Origin: UBA8337 sp937907245 | Lineage (GTDB): Bacteria > Pseudomonadota > Alphaproteobacteria > RS24 | Reading direction: 5' to 3' | NCBI GenBank assembly: GCA_965219485.1 | Contig: OZ244774.1 | Coordinates: 744,001-808,000, forward strand | Length of the DNA: 64,000 bases | Part shown: positions 42,839-50,501 of the stretch, piece by piece | Layout of the letters: every line of letters begins with the position of its first letter | Position numbering within the stretch: the first letter of the stretch is position 1 | Notes under the pieces: generated by a model | Databases searched by the model: none | What the model was told of the DNA's origin: nothing | The model's input: only the letters and a program-made list of their open reading frames with translations | Made by a program: the position numbers and the translations under genes

Positions 42839-43075
42839 AAGCAGCTATTTGTTAGGAACACGTAAACAGGTATTTGCATGGGGGAGTGCTTGCCTAGAAG
42901 GCAACACCAAACCTAGAATTAGGAATTTCCCTATAGTTTTGCCAACTATATGGCTGGGTGTCGTCATATAGACGAACGCAGAGTGTTTTTTAAGCTAGGC
43001 TATAGGTTTACGGAAGGTGTAGGAGCGCGCTCAAGGGTTTTCTAAAGCATAGTTTTAATAGCTATTGAGGCTGAG

Positions 43076-43369
43076 CTAGATGTCGTTCCGTATCTCGAAT
43101 GTGCGGAAGGCTGGCGCAGCGGCAAGCATTTCACTGACGCTGGCTACTAAGCCTGTCTCGACGCGCCATCCGATGTAGTTTTGCTGATGCTCTGAACTTT
43201 CCCAAATTTCGACCAGCAGAAGCGTATGCGTGTCAGGTTCATAATAGCTTTTAATCTCTTGGCATCCGTCATAAGCGCGTGTGTCAGGCAATATTTCTAT
43301 CATTTTCTGAATTACTGTTTCCGCCGATTCGGGTTTCATTTTAAACTCAGCCGTTACCATTACTGTCAT
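43076..43369 (-). CDS. Antibiotic biosynthesis monooxygenase (ABM) domain protein
   Basis: A 97-residue ABM/dimeric alpha-beta barrel protein: it begins VMVTAEFKMKPESAETVIQKM, has a central YYEPDTHTLLLVEIWESSEHQQNYI (Trp/Glu of the family) and ends with the conserved FRTFEI strand. Members are cofactor-free monooxygenases or quinone-metabolising enzymes, often of uncertain substrate. It stands alone. The 237-bp gap before it (42839–43075) shows no gene, tRNA or clear terminator. Confidence 0.8.
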   Translation of the reverse strand: MTVMVTAEFKMKPESAETVIQKMIEILPDTRAYDGCQEIKSYYEPDTHTLLLVEIWESSEHQQNYIGWRVETGLVASVSEMLAAAPAFRTFEIRNDI

Positions 43370-43432
43370 TTCAAACTCCTATATCAAACTGTCTCCGTCA
43401 TAGTCACGGATTAGCGACATGCAATCAATCCC

Positions 43433-44371
43433 CTAATTTGCTCGCACTGTTAACTTTAAGTTTTTTAAGGATGTCTTGGCGTTTGTTTTGCAAGCCACCG
43501 AGAGGGCCGATTGCAAGGATATGGCGCTTTGGTAGCTAAAGGCTCGCGAAGCACTTGGGTTGCCAAGCAACCGGACTTGGGCCTGCCATTTACCTTTTCT
43601 CTCTCGAATTATAGCCGTTGTGCTCCTCACTGTGACTGTATTGTGACAGACATCAATTTGAGCCTTATCCAAAAGGAAAATAATGGCGGAGAGGAACTGC
43701 ATGTCGGCCACCTCTGCTTGATCGACGGGGTCACTGGATATGAGGTTGTTGGCTACCTTGCGGCCTCGGAGTTTATTGCGCCCATTGGATTGGCTTGGAT
43801 GGCTAACCTGAAGAAACACCTTCGGCTTGTCTTTGCCAAAGTGATATGAGGTTAGTGTCTTCTTGGTAAGGCCATACTTCCTAATCAGCTTTATTAGCTT
43901 GAGCGTGGGGGCAAAGTGACTGGCAACAAACGACCAAGCCAATGGGGCAGGTGAGCCATCAGGGTTATTAAAGTCTTCCTCCGCATACTTCTTGCCTGGA
44001 GTGTGTTCTAGATAACCTTTAGCCACCAAGGCATCTACTATCAGCCTGAAGTTGTTGTGAGAGACACCAAATGTATTAACAGAAGACCCATCACCAGAGG
44101 CATTAAAAGAGCTTTTGCCTAATGAATGATATACTTGTCTTCCTGCCTGAAGCTCTGTTTTAACAATCAAGGTAGAAAGACAACGGTCGAAGGCTTTATG
44201 CCTTGCTTCCAGTTGCTTATCACTGAGCTTGTTCTTCTTACCTTTGTTAAGCTTGAGTGAAGAGAATAGTTTAGACACCAGGTTCAATGCTTCATCTGAT
44301 TTAGCGAAGCAATCAAAGGTCCAATATCCAGGTTTATAAGTTATAGTTTCTTTCAAGCATCCAACCCTCAT
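43433..44371 (-). CDS. Chimeric ORF: replication-protein-like N-terminal part running into an integrase relic
   Basis: The frame codes for about 312 residues from ATG 44371 (a GTG 10 codons earlier is also open). The first ~220 residues are Lys-rich and helical, with SHNNFRLIVDALVAKGYLEHTPG. They loosely resemble N-terminal parts of plasmid or phage replication-type proteins of Alphaproteobacteria (low confidence). The frame then crosses a tRNA-Ser relic (43684–43717) and reads into RERKGKWQAQVRLLGNPSASRAF, the N-terminus of a tyrosine recombinase whose own ATG is mutated to ACG. The product is therefore probably an accident of integration, not a working protein. Confidence 0.5.
   Translation of the reverse strand: MRVGCLKETITYKPGYWTFDCFAKSDEALNLVSKLFSSLKLNKGKKNKLSDKQLEARHKAFDRCLSTLIVKTELQAGRQVYHSLGKSSFNASGDGSSVNTFGVSHNNFRLIVDALVAKGYLEHTPGKKYAEEDFNNPDGSPAPLAWSFVASHFAPTLKLIKLIRKYGLTKKTLTSYHFGKDKPKVFLQVSHPSQSNGRNKLRGRKVANNLISSDPVDQAEVADMQFLSAIIFLLDKAQIDVCHNTVTVRSTTAIIRERKGKWQAQVRLLGNPSASRAFSYQSAISLQSALSVACKTNAKTSLKNLKLTVRAN
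43539..43683 (-). repeat. Integrase N-terminus relic with upstream region, copy A
   Basis: About 145 bp here align with 47137–47281 at roughly five of six positions, over both the coding start of a tyrosine recombinase and the leader between it and tRNA-Ser. Both copies directly abut a tRNA-Ser 3' end. Confidence 0.8.
43684..43717 (-). pseudogene. tRNA-Ser(GCT) relic with central deletion
   Basis: On the plus strand tggcggagaggaa (13 bp) equals the CCA end of the tRNA-Ser genes at 45308 and 47282. After 7 unrelated bases, tcggccacctctgc matches their 5' end at 13 of 14 positions. The D stem remainder, anticodon and variable arms are missing. It cannot fold as a tRNA and probably marks an old integration site. 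Confidence 0.65.
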
Positions 44372-44401
44372 ATAATAATGACGAACAATACAATAAGACA
44401 C

Positions 44402-44685
44402 ACCCCTAGTAGGTCTTGGTGCCTATACAGACCATAGTTATAAACACCACCATCATCGCAAGTAGTATTTATTACATATAATCAATTGCTTATTATATTA
44501 TATCCGACACCTCTGTATTATAAAAGGGAATTTGTAAGTATAAAGCATGATAAGGCCTGAATATCTCATAGGAGATGGCCTGATTGCTCGGAATAGTGAG
44601 TGAGAGATTGAGCTGGGTAGTTGTGTTTGTCGGTCATGTGGCATAGGCTTGAAAGTGGGGTGGCATAAATATTAGGGGCGCTTTG
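44402..44685. other. AT-rich intergenic stretch without gene
   Basis: The 284 bp contain runs of A/T (44440–44550) and a short imperfect inverted repeat near 44555–44585 but no supported gene or RNA. It could hold promoter elements for both neighbours. Confidence 0.4.
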
Positions 44686-45051
44686 ATGAGCTTTTATTTA
44701 TTTCTATTTGCAGCGGCGATATGCTTTCTGAGTGCAGGAGTGCATGGCATATGGGGCAGAGGCGTGTATTTGGGCTTTATTGCAAAGACCAATTTACCGT
44801 CTCGAGAAAAGACCATCAGTGCAGTTTCTTGGGACGTTTTCACGATTATGTTGCTGGTTAGCGGCGGCTCACTGGGCTTCGTCGCCTTTAACGCCCACGC
44901 AATTTGGATGGCCTATCCGATAATGCTGATAAACCTCATGGGCGCAGCGGTGTTTTTTGCGATGATGGCCATGGGCCGTAAAGAACTTATTGCTCTACCA
45001 GGCGCTTACTTGATGTCCGCTATCGGGGTTCTGACGCTCTTCGCTATTTGA
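44686..45051 (+). CDS. Small polytopic membrane protein, unknown function
   Basis: A 121-residue protein with four hydrophobic segments (about 3–20, 45–67, 72–92, 100–120), the second and third separated by a short turn. It has an early HGIWGRGVYLGF segment. AGGGG 7 nt upstream favours ATG 44686 over a TTG 3 nt earlier. It is transcribed opposite to the chimeric Rep/Int frame and lies between the tRNA-Ser relic and the first full tRNA-Ser, so it may be cargo of an integrated element. No family is recognised. Confidence 0.65.
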   Translation: MSFYLFLFAAAICFLSAGVHGIWGRGVYLGFIAKTNLPSREKTISAVSWDVFTIMLLVSGGSLGFVAFNAHAIWMAYPIMLINLMGAAVFFAMMAMGRKELIALPGAYLMSAIGVLTLFAI

Positions 45052-45222
45052 AATTTACTTGCCTTGTTTGGGTAACAAATATTCGCAGCTAAGAACCACA
45101 AAGGCTGTTGAGCCCATTCTTCCACATATCCCCCACTATGAAACACCACCTTTTTTTAATCGCCATATGGCAGGGTCTATTTATATATATGAATGCAGGG
45201 TGTTTTTTTTGGGGGGGTATAT

Positions 45223-45248
45223 TTAGGGGTAAACCTTAGGGGTAAAAT
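45223..45248 (+). repeat. Tandem 13-bp duplication
   Basis: The unit ttaggggtaaacc is followed by ttaggggtaaaat. It sits in the 256-bp gap before the first tRNA-Ser, which otherwise shows only poly-T and poly-G runs (45203–45217). Confidence 0.7.
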
Positions 45249-45301
45249 CACACAGGCCTATTTCTAAATATATTGTTTTTATTGGATAAAATCAGCCTAA
45301 A

Positions 45302-45419
45302 AAGTAGTGGCGGAGAGGAAGGGATTCGAACCCTCGATACGGGATTACCGCATACTCCCTTAGCAGGGGAGCGCCTTCAGCCACTCGGCCACCTCTCCAC
45401 CGCCGTTGATAGCGAAGGG
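45302..45419. repeat. 118-bp direct repeat containing tRNA-Ser, copy 1
   Basis: The tRNA gene, 6 bp before it and 21 bp after it appear identical to 47276–47393. Similarity stops sharply on both sides. The two copies enclose a 1.9-kb segment with phage-type genes. Confidence 0.9.
45308..45398 (-). tRNA. tRNA-Ser (anticodon GCT), copy 1
   Basis: On the minus strand a 91-nt class II tRNA is complete. The acceptor stem GGAGAGG pairs with CCTCTCC. The anticodon arm CCCCTGCTAAGGGG carries GCT, the long variable arm is present, and the T loop is GGTTCGAATCC. CCA is encoded. The same 118-bp block, including flanks, recurs at 47276–47393. Confidence 0.96.
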
Positions 45420-45529
45420 TGGCGCATTAAAACCTTTTTGATACTCCTACTGAGCCTCAAAAATAACAAAACCATAAAAACAGAAAATAGTGAATCTTTT
45501 TTATGCAATGGGCTGGAAAGACACAATTC

Positions 45530-45837
45530 TTAACCGTCATTGTGACCTGAGTGTGACAAGCCCAAAAGCCTAATCCGCACTTGCTCTAACGCGTCACCAA
45601 AATCAGTATTCGTATTCTGTATCTCTACCTTTGGCTTCCCAAAGCCTCTATCAAGCAAAGCCTGAGCTGCAGTGCCGCGCTCTCTATCGTCCTTCGCGGA
45701 CCGCATTAGGTCTACAAGGGTGTCTATTGCCTCTGTGGAGTAGCTTCGAGCTAGCTCGGCTTGTTGTGTTCGTCTCTAGGCCTGCCGACAGCGTTGCCGC
45801 TATAGCCTTTTACAAAACGTCCTGATTTATCGCGCAT
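45530..45837 (-). pseudogene. DUF5681 gene copy, frameshifted
   Basis: The sequence is nearly identical to the intact DUF5681 gene at 46610–46918 (offset 1080 bp at the 3' end), including the start and stop codons. It lacks one base in ggcttgttgtg where the intact copy has ggctatattgtg, around 45759. The shift falls after about 25 codons, so only a short peptide would be made. Confidence 0.85.
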
Positions 45838-45974
45838 CGTGTCCTGTCTCTTTATTGAGATTTAGTTCACTATCATTTTTACAGTGAAAAAAGAAGATTG
45901 GTTAATACTAAAACGTCTAGCCGTCTTACCTTTTGGGTCAAATCTAAGGAATTCATAAACCAACGGAATAAAGT

Positions 45975-46004
45975 TAAAAAAAAGGCGCCTCAAGGCGCCT
46001 TTTT
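45975..46004. terminator. Bidirectional-looking terminator after the 46.0–46.4 kb membrane gene
   Basis: The arms aaaggcgcc and ggcgccttt flank a 4-nt loop (tcaa). Runs of A on one side and T on the other give a T-tract in either direction. It lies about 20 bp after the stop of the minus-strand membrane protein gene. Confidence 0.85.
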
Positions 46005-46025
46005 CAATACTTTTTTGGCAAAAAA

Positions 46026-46448
46026 TTACTTCTTTGGACCCCAAATAGGAAACATAATAAGCAATAGAATAGCTGCTTCGAACGCCATCATAATTGGCTC
46101 TGCTGGTACCAAAGAAAAGCTCGGCGGTGTGATAGTCCCCCCCATATTTGCGACGAATCCGACCGACAAGGCAGACAGTTCTGTTCCTGATGCTTGCAGT
46201 TCAGCCAATCTGTGAGCCGTTCCTGACATATTGAAACTGTAAAATGCGTAAGTCATGTTTAAGTAAAACAGTGCGCCAAGGCCAAAGACTGAAGCGGCCA
46301 ATTTTGCGATAATGTTGTCACTGTGCTCTTTGCCAGTAACACTGGCAACGCGGAATGCAACCCAAATGGTGAATGCCATGGCAATTTGATATGCACCAGT
46401 GCTTTGATTGTTCTGTGCTTGAAGCATTAAAATGTCTAATTCGGTCAT
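46026..46448 (-). CDS. Membrane protein, unknown function, in tRNA-flanked segment
   Basis: A 140-residue protein with three hydrophobic segments (~20–35, ~48–66, ~118–134) and an N-terminal helix MTELDILMLQAQNNQSTGAYQ. A strong ribosome site (AGGAG, 8 nt before ATG) and a strong terminator make it a convincing, expressed gene. It lies between the two DUF5681 copies and between the two tRNA-Ser genes. The surroundings are mobile-element debris, so it may be cargo. No family is recognised. Confidence 0.7.
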   Translation of the reverse strand: MTELDILMLQAQNNQSTGAYQIAMAFTIWVAFRVASVTGKEHSDNIIAKLAASVFGLGALFYLNMTYAFYSFNMSGTAHRLAELQASGTELSALSVGFVANMGGTITPPSFSLVPAEPIMMAFEAAILLLIMFPIWGPKK

Positions 46449-46609
46449 GTTTATCTCCTATGAAGTTTAAGGGTAACAAAAAAATCTCAACATGTTTTTT
46501 TTTCCGTGTCCATCTCCATTTTCGAGTCTATTGAGTGAATAAATATCAGCACCAAAAAAAAGGAAAATAGTGGATCGTTTTTATGCAATGGGCTGGAAAG
46601 ACACAATTC

Positions 46610-46918
46610 TTAACCGTCATTGTGACCTGAGTGTGACAAGCCCAAAAGCCTAATCCGCACTTGCTCTAACGCGTCACCAAAATCAGTATTCGTATTCTGT
46701 ATCTCTACCTTTGGCTTCCCAAAGCCTCTATCAAGCAAAGCCTGAGCTGCAGTGCCGCGCTCTCTATCGTCCTTCGCGGACCGCATTAGGTCTACAAGGG
46801 TGTCTATTGCCTCTGTGGAGTAGCTTCGAGCTAGCTCGGCTATATTGTGTTCGTCTTTAGGCCTGCCGCCAGCGTTACCGCTATAGCCTTTTAAAAAACG
46901 TCCTGATTTATCGCGCAT
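46610..46918 (-). CDS. DUF5681 domain protein (phage-associated), intact copy
   Basis: A 102-residue protein beginning MRDKSGRFLKGYSGNAGGRPK, the hallmark of DUF5681 proteins (pattern GRFxxGxSGNxxGRPK). These are small proteins common in prophages and often near terminase genes. The middle is a helical segment with DLMRSAKDDRERGTAAQALLDRGFGKP. The frame is open 30 codons upstream, but the domain starts at this ATG, with AGGGG 10 nt before it. No terminase or other phage gene is nearby. Two damaged copies exist at 45.5 and 39.9 kb. Confidence 0.78.
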   Translation of the reverse strand: MRDKSGRFLKGYSGNAGGRPKDEHNIAELARSYSTEAIDTLVDLMRSAKDDRERGTAAQALLDRGFGKPKVEIQNTNTDFGDALEQVRIRLLGLSHSGHNDG

Positions 46919-46976
46919 CGTGTATTGCCCCTGAACTGGGAAATAATATACGCTGATTTGTATCAAGGAGATAGAA

Positions 46977-47024
46977 ATGACCCGTACACGTGCATTCACG
47001 AAAATCATTTATCCTGTTCTATAG
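46977..47024 (+). CDS. 15-codon ORF with strong ribosome site
   Basis: AAGGAG lies 6 nt before an ATG opening MTRTRAFTKIIYPVL and then a TAG stop. The excellent ribosome site suggests that this is the 5' end of a gene cut short by rearrangement, or a leader peptide. No downstream gene continues in this direction before the tRNA. It is speculative. Confidence 0.25.
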   Translation: MTRTRAFTKIIYPVL

Positions 47025-47099
47025 ATTGATACATGGACTTTTTAATTTTGCAAATAATTCAGAGTTTTATTGGTTTTTTGATAGAACAAATCCTTGACC

Positions 47100-47215
47100 C
47101 TCAAGTTTGGTACATAGGCATCTTTTCTGCTGGTGAAGGTTCGCGAAACACTAGGGTTGCCAAGCAATCGGACTTGGGCCTGCCACTTACCTTTTCTCTT
47201 TCGAATTGTAGCCAT
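47100..47215 (-). pseudogene. Truncated tyrosine recombinase (integrase) N-terminus, copy B
   Basis: From ATG 47215 the frame reads MATIRKRKGKWQAQVRLLG, then NPSVSRTFTSRKDA. That is the N-terminal strand-rich start of phage/ICE integrases (Arm-DNA-binding region). After about 33 codons it runs into unrelated sequence and stops. The catalytic domain is missing. It points away from the tRNA-Ser gene 67 bp upstream, the standard place of an integrase in a tRNA-inserted element. Confidence 0.85.
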
Positions 47216-47275
47216 TGTGCTCCTCACTGTGACCGTAGTGTGACAGGCATCAGGTTGAGCATTATTAAAAAGGGT

Positions 47276-47393
47276 AAGTAGTGGCGGAGAGGAAGGGATT
47301 CGAACCCTCGATACGGGATTACCGCATACTCCCTTAGCAGGGGAGCGCCTTCAGCCACTCGGCCACCTCTCCACCGCCGTTGATAGCGAAGGG
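47276..47393. repeat. 118-bp direct repeat containing tRNA-Ser, copy 2
   Basis: The block appears identical to 45302–45419. The 21 bp after the tRNA 5' end are included, so the duplication covers more than a minimal attachment core. Confidence 0.9.
47282..47372 (-). tRNA. tRNA-Ser (anticodon GCT), copy 2
   Basis: The 91-nt sequence is identical to the copy at 45308–45398, with encoded CCA, class II variable arm and GCT anticodon. An integrase relic lies on its 3' side. Beyond its 5' side intact chromosomal genes begin, so this is probably the ancestral chromosomal copy. Confidence 0.96.
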
Positions 47394-47503
47394 GCGCTAG
47401 TTTTTCAAGCGGAATTGACCGCCAAAGGAAGATTTATCCCAAACCAAGCCTGTTCATCACAATTGATGCCAACAAAGCAACGACCAAGACAATCCCGATA
47501 GGG

Positions 47504-48253
47504 TTAAAATTCTTCCCTAAAGGGACGAATGTCTAGCTCTTGTGTCCACGCGGTTCTGTGTTGCTCATGCAAGGCGAAAAACGCCGCTGCAATTGCGCTA
47601 ATGTTTAACGCGCCATCTTCGCCCTTGGCGTTTAGATAATCGCTCCATTGTGACCGAACTTTCTCTCCCTCAATCATGCCGTCAATCACCACATGGCCAA
47701 CATGAATACCTTGCGGGCCATACTCGCGCGCAATCGATTGTACCATCATCCGCAAAGCACTTTTGCCCGCCGCAAAGGCCGAAAAACCCGCCTTGCCGCG
47801 CAAAGATCCGCTGGCTCCGGTAAACAAAAGGCTTTGCTTGGGGGCCGCGTCTTGTTGTTTGAGCATCAGGCGCAGCGTCGCTTGAGAGGCCACGAAGCCG
47901 CCGAAACAAATCACCCGCCACATGCTCTCAAACACCTCTGGCGTGACGTCTAAAAACGCCTCGGGTCGATTGTTGCCGGCATTATAAATGGCCAGTTCTA
48001 GCGGGCGTCCATCGGCCTCTATTTGGGCCATGGCCGCTTCCACTTGGCTGACATGAGTAACATCGGCCAATAAGGCCGTGGCGCTGCCGCCTTCGGCTTG
48101 AATGGCTTCGACGATGGCATCGATTTTAGCTTGCGTCCGTCCGTTTACGAAAACATGCAGGCCGCGCGCGCTGGCTTGGAGGCACAGCTCGGCTCCAACG
48201 CCTTGGCGGGGGCCGACGCCAAAAATGACGGCACTGCTGGTTGGCTTGGACAT
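47504..48253 (-). CDS. Short-chain dehydrogenase/reductase
   Basis: A 249-residue SDR with a variant cofactor motif (GVGPRQGVG, ~11–19, where most SDRs have TGxxxGIG), NAG (~90–92), Ser in FTGASGSLRGKAGFSAFAAGKSA (~140–162). In that stretch Phe-Ala-Ala-Gly-Lys replaces the usual Tyr-x3-Lys. Loss of the catalytic Tyr means that standard oxidoreductase activity is doubtful; this subgroup is common in bacteria but uncharacterised. AGGAG 8 nt before the ATG sets the start. It is divergent from dapA. Confidence 0.8.
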   Translation of the reverse strand: MSKPTSSAVIFGVGPRQGVGAELCLQASARGLHVFVNGRTQAKIDAIVEAIQAEGGSATALLADVTHVSQVEAAMAQIEADGRPLELAIYNAGNNRPEAFLDVTPEVFESMWRVICFGGFVASQATLRLMLKQQDAAPKQSLLFTGASGSLRGKAGFSAFAAGKSALRMMVQSIAREYGPQGIHVGHVVIDGMIEGEKVRSQWSDYLNAKGEDGALNISAIAAAFFALHEQHRTAWTQELDIRPFREEF

Positions 48254-48403
48254 AAAACTTACTCCTGAAAAACGATATCGAAACGATTGCCCGACCGGAC
48301 ACGACTTGCCGCCCTGCAATCTTATGCTATGTTGCCGCCAAAGCACCTAGCTGTCTATTTTTGTTTCGGGGAAGGTGCATCATTCTAGGCAATGGAGTTC
48401 ACC

Positions 48404-49276
48404 ATGTTTCGAGGCTCAATCACTGCGCTCATCACGCCGTTTAAAGACGGTGGCGTCGATGAAGCGGCTTTGCGCAAGCTGGTCGATTGGCAAATCGCCG
48501 AGGGCACGCATGGGCTTGTGCCTGTGGGAACCACGGGCGAGTCGCCAACGTTGAGCCATGACGAGCATGAACGGGTCGTCGAAATTGTGGTCGAGGCTGG
48601 CGCCAATCGGGTGCCGATTATCGCTGGCGCTGGGTCTAACTCGACAGCCGAGGCGATTGCTTTTACCCAACACGCAGAGCGCGCGGGTGCGGATGGCGTG
48701 CTGCATGTGACGCCTTATTATAACAAGCCAACACAAGACGGATTATTCGCGCATTTTGAAGCCATTGATGCGGCCACGCAGTTGCCCATTCTTATCTATA
48801 ATATTCCCGGGCGTTCCGTCGTCGATATGACGCCGGAAACCATGGGACGTTTGGCCAAGTTAAAAAACATTATCGGCGTGAAAGACGCCACCGCCGATCT
48901 GGCTCGCGTGGGCCAACAGGCGGGCACGTGTGGGGATGCGTTTATTCAGCTTTCGGGCGAAGATGCGACGGCTGTCGAGTTTATCAAACAGGGCGGGCAT
49001 GGATGCATTTCGGTTTGTTCCAATGTTGCGCCAAAATTATGTTCAGCCATGCAAGAGGCGGCGTTGAACGGCGATTATGGAACGGCAGAAGCGCTGTTAG
49101 CCAAACTTTTGCCGCTCATGGATGCGCTGTTTTGCGAAACCAGCCCATCTCCCGTTAAATATGCGATGATGCGCTTAGGGCTATGCGAAGAAGAAATTCG
49201 CCTCCCAATGTTGCCGGCAACGCAGAATGCGCGCGATCAAGTGGATGCCGCTTTGCACCAGCTTGGCTTGATTTAG
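48404..49276 (+). CDS. dapA: 4-hydroxy-tetrahydrodipicolinate synthase
   Basis: A 290-residue class I aldolase that condenses pyruvate with aspartate semialdehyde in lysine and diaminopimelate synthesis. It starts MFRGSITALITPF, has VPVGTTGESPTL (~38–49), the catalytic Tyr in VTPYYNKPTQ (~128–137) and the Schiff-base Lys in IIGVKDATAD (~155–164). GGAG 6 nt before 48404 favours that ATG over one at 48392. It is directly followed by smpB, the usual neighbour in Alphaproteobacteria. Confidence 0.95.
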   Translation: MFRGSITALITPFKDGGVDEAALRKLVDWQIAEGTHGLVPVGTTGESPTLSHDEHERVVEIVVEAGANRVPIIAGAGSNSTAEAIAFTQHAERAGADGVLHVTPYYNKPTQDGLFAHFEAIDAATQLPILIYNIPGRSVVDMTPETMGRLAKLKNIIGVKDATADLARVGQQAGTCGDAFIQLSGEDATAVEFIKQGGHGCISVCSNVAPKLCSAMQEAALNGDYGTAEALLAKLLPLMDALFCETSPSPVKYAMMRLGLCEEEIRLPMLPATQNARDQVDAALHQLGLI

Positions 49277-49280
49277 CGTC

Positions 49281-49763
49281 ATGTCTTCGAAGAGCGGTGG
49301 CCGTAAAAAAAATAGCGCAGGGGACGGCACCATTGCTGAAAACCGCCGCGCCCGCCGTGATTTTGAAGTTACGGAAACTTTCGAAGCTGGCCTCGTGTTG
49401 CAAGGCACAGAAGTGAAATCTTTGCGCCAAGGCAAAGCCAATTTAGCGCATTCCTTTGCCATCGTGCGCGATGGCGAAGCGTTTTTGATGAACGCGGATA
49501 TTCCCGAATATAGCGGTGGCAATCGGTTCAACCATAAGCCGACGCAGCCGCGCAAAGTACTTATGCATCGGCGAGAGATTAACAAACTAATGGCGGCCGT
49601 GCAGCGCGATGGCATGACTTTAGTGCCGCTTAAATTATACTTCCATGAGAATGGCCGGGTGAAACTGCTTGTCGGTTTGGCACGGGGTCGCAAGAAAGCC
49701 GATCGGCGCGATGTCGAAAAGCGTCGCGATTGGGATCGGCAAAAAGCTAGATTACTGCGCTAG
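49281..49763 (+). CDS. smpB: SsrA-binding protein
   Basis: A 160-residue tmRNA-binding protein. Markers are AENRRARRDFEVTETFEAGLVLQGTEVKSLR near the N-terminus (VLQGTEVKSLR is nearly invariant) and later LMHRREINKL. The basic tail LARGRKKADRRDVEKRRDWDRQKARLLR reaches the ribosomal decoding site. It rescues stalled ribosomes by trans-translation with tmRNA. It starts 4 nt after dapA; no tmRNA gene was seen in the window. Confidence 0.96.
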   Translation: MSSKSGGRKKNSAGDGTIAENRRARRDFEVTETFEAGLVLQGTEVKSLRQGKANLAHSFAIVRDGEAFLMNADIPEYSGGNRFNHKPTQPRKVLMHRREINKLMAAVQRDGMTLVPLKLYFHENGRVKLLVGLARGRKKADRRDVEKRRDWDRQKARLLR

Positions 49764-50402
49764 TTTTTGCTGCACGAGCGCAAATACATCTTCAAACATT
49801 TGCGTCGTTAGGCGCCGCGTATTGGTGTTATAGCGCGAGCAATGATAGCTATCGATGAGCGTAAACCCATCCATTTCATGGCACGCGCCATGGGCAAATT
49901 TTGCATCGCTTAATTTCATGCCCCGCGCGCGCAGCACATTGTCGTGCGAAATTTTGCCCAGCGATAACACGACTTTCAAATTAGGCAAGCTATCGAGACG
50001 GCCTTGCAAAAACCCTCGACACGCCGTCATCTCAGCGCCAATCGGCTTGTTTTGCGGCGGCACACAGCGCACCGCATTGGTTATCATCGTATTGACCAGC
50101 TCTAGGCCATCGTCTTTATGTTGCGCGTAAACGCCCTTCGATAGGCCAAATTTATCTAGCGTAGCATATAGTAAATCGCCCGCCCAATCGCCGGTAAAAG
50201 GCCGCGCGGTTCGATTGGCGCCGGTGACACCGGGTGCCAATCCGACGATAAGCAACTGGGCTTTCTCATCGCCAAAACAGGGCACGGGCGCGTTAAACCA
50301 ATCTGGATGCGCGGCGCGGTTTGCCTCGCGATAGGCTTTCAGGCGCGGGCATAAATCACAATCGGCATCTGGCGTGGTTAAAACAGGAGCGTTTGAAGTC
50401 AT
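49752..50402 (-). CDS. Uracil-DNA glycosylase, family 5 (UDGb type)
   Basis: A 216-residue DNA glycosylase. The N-terminal Cys pair in CDLCPRL and a later Cys suggest the [4Fe-4S] cluster of family 4/5 enzymes. The catalytic-region motif GLAPGVTGANRTARPFTGD (~53–71) and SYHCSRYNTNTRRLT (~183–197) are those of UDGb rather than family 4 (GEAPG). It removes uracil and other deaminated bases from DNA. The frame extends 26 codons upstream without homology. It overlaps smpB by 12 nt at the 3' ends and is divergent from folK. Confidence 0.88.
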   Translation of the reverse strand: MTSNAPVLTTPDADCDLCPRLKAYREANRAAHPDWFNAPVPCFGDEKAQLLIVGLAPGVTGANRTARPFTGDWAGDLLYATLDKFGLSKGVYAQHKDDGLELVNTMITNAVRCVPPQNKPIGAEMTACRGFLQGRLDSLPNLKVVLSLGKISHDNVLRARGMKLSDAKFAHGACHEMDGFTLIDSYHCSRYNTNTRRLTTQMFEDVFALVQQKLAQ

Positions 50403-50501
50403 GCTCCAAGATAGCGCGACACAGGGTTTTTGTTCAACCAATATAGAGCAGGCGTCTAAATCTCGCTTGTCATTGGCCATAGCTTGGCTTACTTCCAGCC
50501 T

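Noticed and set aside
45862..46215. Open frames on both strands across the 45.98-kb terminator and the 46.0-kb membrane gene
   Set aside because: They run through a terminator hairpin or opposite a gene with a strong ribosome site, and have no protein-like composition.
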